Shown here: piece after piece, positions 16,545 to 24,256 of the stretch
Layout of the letters: every line of letters begins with the position of its first letter
How positions within the stretch are numbered: position 1 is the first letter of the stretch
From: Acidobacteriota bacterium
GTDB taxonomy: Bacteria; Acidobacteriota; Terriglobia; Acidiferrales; UBA7541
Direction: 5' to 3'
DNA length: 64,000 nucleotides
Assembly: GCA_013289715.1 (NCBI GenBank)
Contig: JABCZJ010000009.1
Location: 124,001-188,000 of the forward strand
Translations under genes and position numbers: made by a program
The notes under the pieces: model-generated
What the model was told of the DNA's origin: nothing
Seen by the model: the letters and a program-made list of their open reading frames with translations, nothing else
The model's database searches: none

Positions 16545-16799
16545 TCAGCGCAACCTGCCCGGTGGATCCGCCGTCTCCGGAATCCCAATCTTCAGATCCG
16601 GCCCCGTGCTCTCTGGCATCTTGGACGGCACGAGTTGCGGAATGCCAATGCCGCGATTCGTTTCCAGATGCTCCTTGGCGCAGCGTGGACAGTACCCCTT
16701 GCCGTTTTCGTCGTCGCGCTGGCTCGCCAATTCGTAGCACCCGCAAATGCAGTCGCAATATCCGGTGATCGAAGCCGTTTTGATGGGTATCAGCGCCAT
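16545..16799 (-). CDS. Small cysteine-rich protein, likely zinc-binding
   Basis: 84 residues. The N-terminal half holds GYCDCICGCYEL and then GYCPRCAKEH, giving six Cys spaced as CxCxCxC ... CxxC plus a nearby His, a likely zinc or metal site. The second half is Pro/Gly-rich. ATG 16799 has GGGAGAGG 4 bases upstream, the best ribosome site in the area, which supports a real gene despite the small size. Function unknown. The neighbours (aminotransferase, HD-GYP regulator) do not suggest a job. Confidence 0.6.
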   Translation of the reverse strand: MALIPIKTASITGYCDCICGCYELASQRDDENGKGYCPRCAKEHLETNRGIGIPQLVPSKMPESTGPDLKIGIPETADPPGRLR

Positions 16800-16899
16800 A
16801 AAAACCTCTCCCGTGGTCGTTGCGAGGAAATCATACCTAGGCGGCGTGCAGCGCGCAAGACTGAGAAAGGGAACTCAACGACGCGGCCGACAGGAACGA

Positions 16900-17979
16900 T
16901 TAAGCCCGCTCCATCTGCGCCATGCGGAACGGATCCCCGACCTTTTCGTGCAGATCCATCCACACGCGGTCCGGATGCGAGAGAAATACTTCCACAACCT
17001 TGGGATCGAATTGCTTTCCGGAATATTTCTGGATCTCCGCGCGCGCCGCGGAAATCGGCAGCGCCTTGCGATAGGGCCGGTCGGAAATCATGGCGTCCAG
17101 CGTGTCCGCCACCGCGAAAATCCTGGCGCCCAGCGGAATCTGCTCGCCTTTCAATTTTCGTGGGTAACCGGACCCGTCGTAGCATTCCTGGTGCGACAGC
17201 ACAATTTCCGCTGCCTCCTTCAGGAAGGGAATCCGCTCCAGCACCGAAAATCCGATCTCGCAGTGCTTGCGCATGACTTCGCGCTCTTCGTTTGTCAGAG
17301 GGCCGGGCTTGCGCAAAATGCTGTCTGGCACGCCCATCTTGCCGATATCGTGCAGAAACGCGCCGCGCGCGATCTGGCGCAATGCTCCTGGATCCACCCC
17401 CATGGACCGCGCGATCTTGATCGTGAACGCCGTCACGCGTTGGCAGTGGCCTTCCGTTTCCGCGTCTTTCGCGTCGAGCGCGCCGCCGAGCGCCTCCAGC
17501 GTGTAATCGTACGATTGTTCCAAGTCTTGCAAAGCAATCGAAAGCTGCTGCGTGCGCTCAGCTACCAGATGTTCCAAGTCGCTCTGGTAGGTGCGGTTTT
17601 CCATCACCAGCCGGCGATGCTCCAACGCGCGTCGCACGCTTAGATGCAGCTGATCTTTTTCGAATGGCTTCAGAATGTAGTCGTAGGCGCCGGCGCGAAT
17701 GGCTTGCAGGGCGATGGAAATATCGTGCATGGCCGTGACCATGATTACGGGCACGTCCGGGTCCTCATTGCGAAGCTCGCCCAGTAATTTCAGCCCGTCC
17801 ATTTCGGGCATAACGATGTCGCTCAAAACCAGGTCGAACGTATCCTTGCGAAAAGCGTCCAAAGCCATGCGCCCGTTCGAACACACGGTGCACTGATAGC
17901 CTTGTGCTTCCAGCAGGGTCGAAACGACTTCGCGAATCGCTTCTTCGTCGTCCACTACGAGAATTTTTTCGGTTTCCAC
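16900..17979 (-). CDS. Two-component response regulator with HD-GYP output domain
   Basis: 359 residues. The receiver domain (about 3-120) has the acidic pair DDEE, phospho-acceptor Asp in LVLSDIVMPEMDG, VTAM and the Lys in ILKPF. A coiled segment follows (about 125-165). The HD-GYP domain (about 165-345) carries FLHDIGKMGVP and HQECYDGSGYP, so it should hydrolyse cyclic di-GMP; the usual HHE is HQE here, which may weaken metal binding. I chose GTG 17979 because GGGAG is placed 7 bases upstream. A longer GTG start at 18018 is possible. No histidine kinase is adjacent. Confidence 0.88.
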   Translation of the reverse strand: METEKILVVDDEEAIREVVSTLLEAQGYQCTVCSNGRMALDAFRKDTFDLVLSDIVMPEMDGLKLLGELRNEDPDVPVIMVTAMHDISIALQAIRAGAYDYILKPFEKDQLHLSVRRALEHRRLVMENRTYQSDLEHLVAERTQQLSIALQDLEQSYDYTLEALGGALDAKDAETEGHCQRVTAFTIKIARSMGVDPGALRQIARGAFLHDIGKMGVPDSILRKPGPLTNEEREVMRKHCEIGFSVLERIPFLKEAAEIVLSHQECYDGSGYPRKLKGEQIPLGARIFAVADTLDAMISDRPYRKALPISAARAEIQKYSGKQFDPKVVEVFLSHPDRVWMDLHEKVGDPFRMAQMERA

Positions 17980-18130
17980 TATGGGCTCCCGGGAGACTCT
18001 ATTATAGGGCTTGCCCACGGCCCCGAAATACCGAATTGACCAATCGAATACCCGCGTGCTGCATTGCGTAATAGTCGGTTTCTAATGCTAGCCGTCGCCC
18101 GCGGCGACATCACAACTGACGATTTTCATT

Positions 18131-18706
18131 TCAATCTGAATCAATCGGCGACCTGCGGCGCGTCTCGGGCGAATGCTCGCCGGCGGACGGGACCAGCCGC
18201 GCTATGCCGACCTCTACTTGCTCGGAGAGATTCCCAACCAAGTCGGTGAGTCGCGCCAGACGATTCGTTGATTGCAGTCTTGCCGAGTGTATCACCAGCG
18301 ACGCGACCCGATAATGAACGCGGAATTGCAAGCGCGAACCGGCCCGTTTACATTGCTGAACCCATGGTTCCGTGGGAGACATTTCACGCACCACTCTCAT
18401 CAGGCGCTCCAGCCGTCCGAAATCTATCGCAAGCCCCGCTAGAAAGCTCGCAACGATGAGCCGGCGTTCCTCGTACACGTGCCGCTCCATTTCTCCGGAC
18501 GCCTTCCGTCGCACGTAATCGTCGTCGAGCGTGGTGAGCGCTTGCCGCAACTGCGGAAAATGTTGCGCGTGCAGCGCCAGTAGGTCTTCCATTCGATCTT
18601 GGCGGCGCCCTACCGTTTCTTCGGGCAGTGGCTTCAGCGCGGTCCACCCCAGCTTGAGCAGCCCAATCGCGCCAACCGTGACGCAGCAAATCGCCAGCAG
18701 GCTCAT
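18131..18706 (-). CDS. Membrane-anchored protein of unknown function
   Basis: 191 residues. One N-terminal helix (LLAICCVTVGAIGLLKLGW) anchors a mostly helical, charged domain rich in Arg, Glu and Leu; a two- or three-helix bundle is likely. No family is recognised. The ribosome site is weak (GAGATGTGAA). Protein-like composition and the lack of a better frame on the other strand support it moderately. It is divergent from the next plus-strand gene. Confidence 0.5.
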   Translation of the reverse strand: MSLLAICCVTVGAIGLLKLGWTALKPLPEETVGRRQDRMEDLLALHAQHFPQLRQALTTLDDDYVRRKASGEMERHVYEERRLIVASFLAGLAIDFGRLERLMRVVREMSPTEPWVQQCKRAGSRLQFRVHYRVASLVIHSARLQSTNRLARLTDLVGNLSEQVEVGIARLVPSAGEHSPETRRRSPIDSD

Positions 18707-18778
18707 TTCACATCTCGCCTTCCGATCCTCTTAGGGTCGTGAATCCCCGTCCCCATACTGCCATTTACCACATCATTG

Positions 18779-18807
18779 TTGACGCTAACGTTCACTAAGA
18801 GTAATAT
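18779..18807 (+). promoter_or_regulatory. Strong sigma-70-type promoter
   Basis: TTGACG at 18779-18784, a 17-base spacer and TAATAT at 18802-18807. It points to the plus-strand gene starting at 18908, leaving a leader of about 95 bases. Confidence 0.6.
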
Positions 18808-18907
18808 CCCGTGAATTGCGGCACCCGAGGGCACGCGGGGCGTGTTCTGGGTTGCCGCGACGCGCATATTTTTGGCCCAAAGGCCCCTGGTTTTGGAGGG
18901 CACCGGC

Positions 18908-19357
18908 GTGGAATCGCTCGAACGCTTCGCGCAAAATCAGCGAATCATCGAAGAGTTTGTCACCCAGTGGCTCGTAGCCATCCCCACCGCGCTCGGCAGA
19001 CTCGTTCACATCGCCATGTTGCGCGACATTTACACCGGCCGCTATCATCATCCCATTCTCCAGGACGTTTACTCCGAACCCGCCGTCCACCAATCCCTGC
19101 TCTACTGCCATGAGGAACTTTTCGAAAAGGTCCTCGAAAATAATTTCGAACAGCAGGAGTGGGATTTGCGAATGTGTTTCGCGGTGATGGACGCTCCGCC
19201 GCCCGAAATCGCGCGGCGCTGGCTGGATGTAGAACTCTTCCGCTTGTATGTTCCCTTCGGTACGCCGCCCTATCTTCGCGACCTTTTCTGCTCCAACATG
19301 CGCTTGATCTTGGGGCTGCTGGTTTCGGAACAATCTCTGGCCCATTCCGCGGTCTGA
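18908..19357 (+). CDS. Conserved-looking hypothetical protein
   Basis: 149 residues from GTG 18908, chosen because GGAGGG lies 8 bases upstream; the frame is open further back to 18842. The protein is soluble and mostly helical, with EEFVTQWLVAIPTALGRLVHIAML, an LYCHEELFEKVLE segment and a C-terminal LRDLFCSNMRLILGLLV. No catalytic motif is recognised. It is followed after 63 bp by the methyltransferase gene. Confidence 0.6.
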   Translation: MESLERFAQNQRIIEEFVTQWLVAIPTALGRLVHIAMLRDIYTGRYHHPILQDVYSEPAVHQSLLYCHEELFEKVLENNFEQQEWDLRMCFAVMDAPPPEIARRWLDVELFRLYVPFGTPPYLRDLFCSNMRLILGLLVSEQSLAHSAV

Positions 19358-19420
19358 TCACCTGGCCCCGTCTGCATAAACCTCTGGAAACCCGCGCACG
19401 TTTGCTAGCATCGAACTATT

Positions 19421-20128
19421 GTGACTACCCCGGTCCGCGGATGGTTCCGCGATCCCTTCAAGCGATTGCTCTTCGAACTCGGAGCTGGCTACTACGCACG
19501 CAAGCTCGCAACGGGCCCCGAAGCGGATTTGCGACGCGAGTTCCTCAATTCCTTGCAGCTACCGGTTTCCGGCAACGGTCACGGCACAATCAGTGTCCTT
19601 GACGTCGGCTGCGGCCCTGGTCACGTGGCTCGCGCACTCGCTCGCAGTGGTTACGATGTCACAGCCGTGGACCGCAGCCGCAGCCTGCTGCGAATTGCCA
19701 GGCGCCTCGCGTCGCTTGAACGCACTGCCGTGAGCTTTCACTTATCGCCCGTGGAAAAGCTTCCGTTCCCTGATTCCTCGTTCGATTATTGCTATGCCAC
19801 GGGTGTGGTCTATTGGGTCGAACATCTCGCCGCAACTCTCTCTGAAATGGTGCGCGTTACGCGTCCGGCGGGCTTGGTGGCTTCGCTCGACCCTCACGCG
19901 TCCATGTCCGTTTCAAGAATCCTGGCTTACGCTCGCGAGAAATGCCTCGACGCGCGCGACACGCGGAAACTTGTTGCCTGGGCCACTTCCGCGCAATGCA
20001 ATCGCCGCTTCGAGGAGGGCCACCTCCGCCGCGTGCTCACCGAGGCCGGGCTGCAGAGTCTCACATTAGAGCAGCGCTTCGGCGGCATGGTGTGGTTCTG
20101 GAAGGGAACTGTGCCGGCACGGGCGTGA
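19421..20128 (+). CDS. Class I SAM-dependent methyltransferase
   Basis: 235 residues from a GTG start. Motif I VLDVGCGPGHVARAL (about residue 62) binds S-adenosylmethionine. The acidic AVDRS end of strand two and the LPFPDSSFDYCYATGVVYWVEH post-I and motif II segment are typical of UbiE/COQ5-like Methyltransf_11 proteins. Substrate unknown. The N-terminus (WFRDPFKRLLFELGAGYYARKL) may be amphipathic and could contact membrane lipid. Confidence 0.8.
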   Translation: MTTPVRGWFRDPFKRLLFELGAGYYARKLATGPEADLRREFLNSLQLPVSGNGHGTISVLDVGCGPGHVARALARSGYDVTAVDRSRSLLRIARRLASLERTAVSFHLSPVEKLPFPDSSFDYCYATGVVYWVEHLAATLSEMVRVTRPAGLVASLDPHASMSVSRILAYAREKCLDARDTRKLVAWATSAQCNRRFEEGHLRRVLTEAGLQSLTLEQRFGGMVWFWKGTVPARA

Positions 20129-20268
20129 TGCGTTTGTGGGAATCTTGCATTGCGCGGAAGGACGCTTGGCGCGGCGCTGCAAGTCTTGGCCTGCGAGTCC
20201 CAATTTGCGGAACCTGTTATTCTTGTGCCGGCGCCGACGTGGTTTTGCAAGAAAGTTCGGAGGTTTGA

Positions 20269-21723
20269 ATGAAATTGTTCAGGCGATTACAGCGGACGGT
20301 CGGAGCCAAGCGCTCCGTCGCCTTAGCAGTGCTGCTGGCTTGTGGTATGGCTTTTGCCGCTCAGCGGCCAGCCGCTTCGCTTAAGTCCATCGCTGCCGCT
20401 CCGCCGAAAATTTCATCGCAGACCGCCGCGGCCTCCAGCCCCGAGTTCATAAAAGCCGCCGACGAAGTTCTGGCGCAGATGAGCAAAATTCTGTCGCTTC
20501 CCATCAAGGAGCCTCTGAAGAAAACTTTGCGTTCGAAGCAGGAAGTCCGCGACTACTTGATTCGCGAAGACAAAGAGGACAAGAAGGACGCCGAGCGCTA
20601 CGCCGATGACAAGACGCTGGAAGCTTTTGGCCTGATTCCCAAAGGTTTTCCGCTCGATTCCTTCATGCTCGATGTTTTGACCGACCAGGTCGCGGGCCTG
20701 TACGACCCCAAAGCCAAGGAATTTTACATCGCGAATTGGATTCCGGTGGACGAGCAGCGCACCGTGATGTCTCACGAGCTGACCCACGCGCTCGAGGATC
20801 AATCCTTCCACATCGACTCCTGGATCAAAGCCGCGCGTCCCAATGACGACGCCGAACTCGCGCGCGACGCCGTCAGCGAAGGTTCCGCCATGGCCGCCAT
20901 GGTGGACTACGAAATGCTCGAGCAAAAAGTCAGCGTGCGCGACGTTCCGGACGTTACTCTGCTGATCCGCGCCGGCGCCCTCAGCGAAATGGATAAAGAT
21001 CCCAATCTCGCGAAAGCTCCGCTCTATATTCGCGACGAGCTCCTTTTTCCATATCTCGCGGGCACAGGCTTCACGCAGGAATTTCTGAAAGCGCACACTG
21101 GATGGCAGGACCTGCATCTGATATTTCAGAATCCACCGGTATCCACGCAGCAGATCATTCATCCGGATATGTACCTGCACGGCATCAAACCCGAAGTTGT
21201 CGCATTGCCGGATTGGAAAGCCCTGGTTCCGGGCGACTGGAAGTTGCTGGAAGAAAACACCATGGGAGAATTCGGCGTCGAGGAAATTCTGAAACAGTTT
21301 CTGGACGAAAACCGCGCCGAGTTGCTTGCTCCGGCGTGGAGAGGCGATCGCTACGCGGTGTTTGAGGACGCCAAAACCAAGTCCACTCCGCTGATATTCC
21401 GCCTGGCGCTCGATAATCCCGACGACGCGGCGCACTTCTTCGGCCAGTACAGCGAAGCCCTGGAACACAAATACAAGACGCGCACGGAGCTTTTTCGCCG
21501 TCCCAATTTCTTTCAGTTCGAGTCCGAATCCGGAGGAGTGTTCCTGCGCTGCGTTGCGGCCCAGTGTCTAACCGTGGAAAGCGCCACGCGCGAAACGTTC
21601 GACAAGATCAATCGCACCATCGGTTGGGAGCCAGCGCCCGCGGCAGTGTCTGCGCCTGCTGCGCCCGAGACCATCACGCAGCAGTCAGCGCCCGTCGAAT
21701 CCGGTGACGCCGGCGCGCAATAA
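20269..21723 (+). CDS. Secreted gluzincin-like zinc metallopeptidase of unknown target
   Basis: 484 residues with a signal peptide or anchor (about 14-31, RSVALAVLLACGMAFA). The zinc site is HELTH at 169-173, followed by AVSEGSA with Glu204, the spacing of a gluzincin where the downstream Glu is the third zinc ligand. The upstream block LTDQVAGLYDPKAKEFYI is a recurring feature of such bacterial families. A Lys/Asp-rich helix (KEDKKDAERYADDK) precedes it. The C-terminus is Ala/Pro-rich. It should act in the periplasm or on the envelope. It stands alone between genes of other classes. Confidence 0.72.
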   Translation: MKLFRRLQRTVGAKRSVALAVLLACGMAFAAQRPAASLKSIAAAPPKISSQTAAASSPEFIKAADEVLAQMSKILSLPIKEPLKKTLRSKQEVRDYLIREDKEDKKDAERYADDKTLEAFGLIPKGFPLDSFMLDVLTDQVAGLYDPKAKEFYIANWIPVDEQRTVMSHELTHALEDQSFHIDSWIKAARPNDDAELARDAVSEGSAMAAMVDYEMLEQKVSVRDVPDVTLLIRAGALSEMDKDPNLAKAPLYIRDELLFPYLAGTGFTQEFLKAHTGWQDLHLIFQNPPVSTQQIIHPDMYLHGIKPEVVALPDWKALVPGDWKLLEENTMGEFGVEEILKQFLDENRAELLAPAWRGDRYAVFEDAKTKSTPLIFRLALDNPDDAAHFFGQYSEALEHKYKTRTELFRRPNFFQFESESGGVFLRCVAAQCLTVESATRETFDKINRTIGWEPAPAAVSAPAAPETITQQSAPVESGDAGAQ

Positions 21724-21740
21724 GTTCGCGCGCCGGTAGC

Positions 21741-22823
21741 TTAGTCATTCAGAGAAAGCTCCACAGTATCCGCGCGATGAACCACCATCAAAGTTTGATC
21801 GTCGGCCTGTTTTCTGCCGCTGGAATAGCTCTGCACATCCTTCATGCACGCCGCCGCGAGTTCCTGTGGCACCCAACCATGCCGCTCGCCCGCGATATTC
21901 GAAAGCCGCCCCGCCCCGTATTCCGCGCCCGACGCATTCACTGCTTCGGAGATTCCATCGGTGTACAGCAGCAAACTGTCGCCGCGCTCCAAGCGCACGC
22001 GCTGAACCGTGTAGCGGCTGGTGGAAAACATTCCCAGCGGCACGCCGGTCGAACATACCTGCCGCACACCATCTTTGGCGATAAGCAGCGCGGCCAAATG
22101 TCCAGCGCTGCCGAATTCGATTTCGCCGCGTTGTCCCGCGCGTCCACAAATCAGCGTCGCATATTGCCCGGCAATCGTGCTCTGGCAGAAAACGCTATTG
22201 GCCATTTCCAGCAGCTTATCGAGCGTCAAACCCACGCCCGCCAGGCTCCGGAACATCGCGTGCAAATGAGTCATCAGCAGAGAAGCCGCCACGCCTTTCC
22301 CGGCGACGTCGCCCAGCAAGAAAACCAGCTCGCCATCTTCAGCCGCCGGGGGAATTAAATCGCAATAATCGCCACTCACCATGCCCGCTGGCTTGTATTG
22401 ATAATGCACGCGCCAATCCCCGTGACGAACGTCTGTGCGAGGCAACAAACCGCGCTGCACACGCGCAGCAAGCTCCAGGTCCCGTTCCAATGCGCGCTGT
22501 TCATCGCTGGTCAGATGATCCAGGCATAGCCGCACCAACGGGTCGTTCAGCAGCCGGTCTTTTTCTACGGACTCATGGCACGTGGTACAAATTCCGTACG
22601 TTCCCTCATCCATCCGGTGCAGCGCGGAGTCCACTTCGCCAAGCAGCTCCATCAGCGTAGCTGAGGGAGCCGCCGCCACCGGCGATGCCAGCACGGCGTT
22701 CAATTCTTTGCGCCGTTTTTCAAGCTGTTCACGAATATATGGGTCGCTCACTCCGTTCATTTCCTTAGCCTCCACGTCCGAGCTTCGCGCCATCCGTGTT
22801 GCCGTGCTATCCGTTTCCGGCAT
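21741..22823 (-). CDS. DksA/TraR-type zinc finger fused to a PP2C (RsbU/SpoIIE-like) phosphatase
   Basis: 360 residues. Residues 28-108 resemble the DksA/TraR fold: a coiled helix pair, then MDEGTYGICTTCHESVEKDRL with Cys79 and Cys82, and Cys100 with His103 as the rest of the zinc site. Residues 115-355 are a PP2C-type serine phosphatase of the SpoIIE/RsbU class, with DLELAARVQRGLLP, SGDYCDL, LLGDVAGKG, SAGHLAAL and LYTDGISEA. Such phosphatases act on anti-anti-sigma factors in partner-switch systems. The fusion suggests a link between stress sensing or RNA polymerase binding and a partner switch, which is inference. It follows the mrfB-like gene by 46 bp on the same strand. Confidence 0.82.
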   Translation of the reverse strand: MPETDSTATRMARSSDVEAKEMNGVSDPYIREQLEKRRKELNAVLASPVAAAPSATLMELLGEVDSALHRMDEGTYGICTTCHESVEKDRLLNDPLVRLCLDHLTSDEQRALERDLELAARVQRGLLPRTDVRHGDWRVHYQYKPAGMVSGDYCDLIPPAAEDGELVFLLGDVAGKGVAASLLMTHLHAMFRSLAGVGLTLDKLLEMANSVFCQSTIAGQYATLICGRAGQRGEIEFGSAGHLAALLIAKDGVRQVCSTGVPLGMFSTSRYTVQRVRLERGDSLLLYTDGISEAVNASGAEYGAGRLSNIAGERHGWVPQELAAACMKDVQSYSSGRKQADDQTLMVVHRADTVELSLND

Positions 22824-22869
22824 GAGAACTCCCCTTGCCCCGTTCCGCGGTTGCTTTCATATTGGATTC

Positions 22870-24198
22870 CTAGTCTCTCGCCCGGGACTCTGGATTAATC
22901 CTGTCCAGCAGGGTCCCGGCGGTCCTGCCGGTGACCAGCGCACGGCGATCCAGGCGTTGCAACCGACGCTCGAAATCGCTCCTGTAACGTCGTAGCAGGG
23001 CAGCGCTTAGCCCCGCATTTCGGTTTGCCGGGCGCAGCTCGGCGAGGGCCTTACGTATCAGCAGGGCCGCGCGCTGCGGTTCGCGAGTCTGGCGCTCGTA
23101 GTGAATCGCCAGCTGTTGGTAAGCCTCCAAACCCTCGCGCGAAACGCCCAGGATGCTTTCCCAAAGCTTCAGCGCCAGCGACAAATCGCCTGCGCGCTTT
23201 GCCAGGCGCGCGAGCGACCGGCGCGCAGCCCGGTCCGTTTCCGTGGGCAGCACGGCATCCAGCGACTGCGCATAATGCTTTCGCGCGCGCGCCATGTCGC
23301 CGCGTCGTTCGCAGATGCGCGAAACGCCGTACAACTCTAGCCCGTCTTTGCCGTCCGTCTGCGGATCAGCGAGCAGCGCGAGAATCCGGCTGGCAAGCCC
23401 CGCCAATCCGCGCAGGTCCATTTGATTGTGCAGAAAGACTTGCAGCAGCGGCTCCGGCGGCCCGCCGCGCAAATAATCGAAATAAACTTGCGGAATCATT
23501 TCCGAAATCAGGTCCGCGCCGCGATTCCAACCGAGCACATGCTTTTCCAGTTCCGCCAAGCGCACCGATCCCAACCGCACGCGCCACAAATTTCGTGCCG
23601 GGTGCAAAAAATCCAGATGCGCGCGCGGCGCGGCGGCTCGGATTTTTCGCGTCATGCGATAGCGCGTTTCCAGCAGCGGCCAATCAAACGATTTCCCGTT
23701 GAACGTCACCAGCACCGGACGCTCGGCCATGCGCTCCGCCAGCGTCAGCAGCAAAGCGTGCTCTTCGCTCAGCTCGCGCATGAAGAACTGCTCCACTTCG
23801 AGCCCGCCTGCATCCCACCACGCGATTCCCACCATGAACGGATACGTTCCCGTTCCGCCCATCAGTCCGGTCGTCTCCGTGTCCAGAAAAAGCCATTGCC
23901 GCGGATCGCTCACCTCCGCGCAAGCTCCCGGCGCGAGCAGCCGCAGCGCCTCAGGGCTCACCAAGCCCTCCGGCGGTTCGCACCCGATCGCCTCGGAAAA
24001 CCATTTGCGTACCGACAAGTGCTCGCCATATAAGTTCCTGAGCGATTTCGCCTGCAGCATTTCCGCGAGCCGTTCCGCTCCAGCGGGCAGCGCAGGCGAA
24101 AATCCCCGCGCTCGGTTCGCGCCACTTTCCATCGCAACACGAGGTTTCCTCGGCGGCTGTAGCGACGCCAAGGACGCAAGTCGGTCCCGCACAGTCAT
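22870..24198 (-). CDS. YprB/MrfB-like RNase H-fold exonuclease with C-terminal TPR region
   Basis: 442 residues. The DnaQ-like exonuclease domain (about 100-270) shows FLDTETTG (first two acidic metal ligands), LVTFNGKSFDWPLLETRY and HLDFLHPARNLW, plus HNQMDLRGLAGL. This is the YprB ribonuclease-H-like family. The remaining 150 residues form TPR-like helices (ARARKHYAQSLDAV, LALKLWESIL). In Bacillus subtilis the MrfB exonuclease works with the MrfA helicase to repair mitomycin C damage. The same pairing is seen here: the MrfA-like gene lies 58 bp upstream on the same strand. Confidence 0.85.
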   Translation of the reverse strand: MTVRDRLASLASLQPPRKPRVAMESGANRARGFSPALPAGAERLAEMLQAKSLRNLYGEHLSVRKWFSEAIGCEPPEGLVSPEALRLLAPGACAEVSDPRQWLFLDTETTGLMGGTGTYPFMVGIAWWDAGGLEVEQFFMRELSEEHALLLTLAERMAERPVLVTFNGKSFDWPLLETRYRMTRKIRAAAPRAHLDFLHPARNLWRVRLGSVRLAELEKHVLGWNRGADLISEMIPQVYFDYLRGGPPEPLLQVFLHNQMDLRGLAGLASRILALLADPQTDGKDGLELYGVSRICERRGDMARARKHYAQSLDAVLPTETDRAARRSLARLAKRAGDLSLALKLWESILGVSREGLEAYQQLAIHYERQTREPQRAALLIRKALAELRPANRNAGLSAALLRRYRSDFERRLQRLDRRALVTGRTAGTLLDRINPESRARD

Positions 24199-24256
24199 CG
24201 CGGATCAATCTCCCGGTTCACTTTGCGTCTCTGCAGTAAACCTGTCGAATTCGAGA

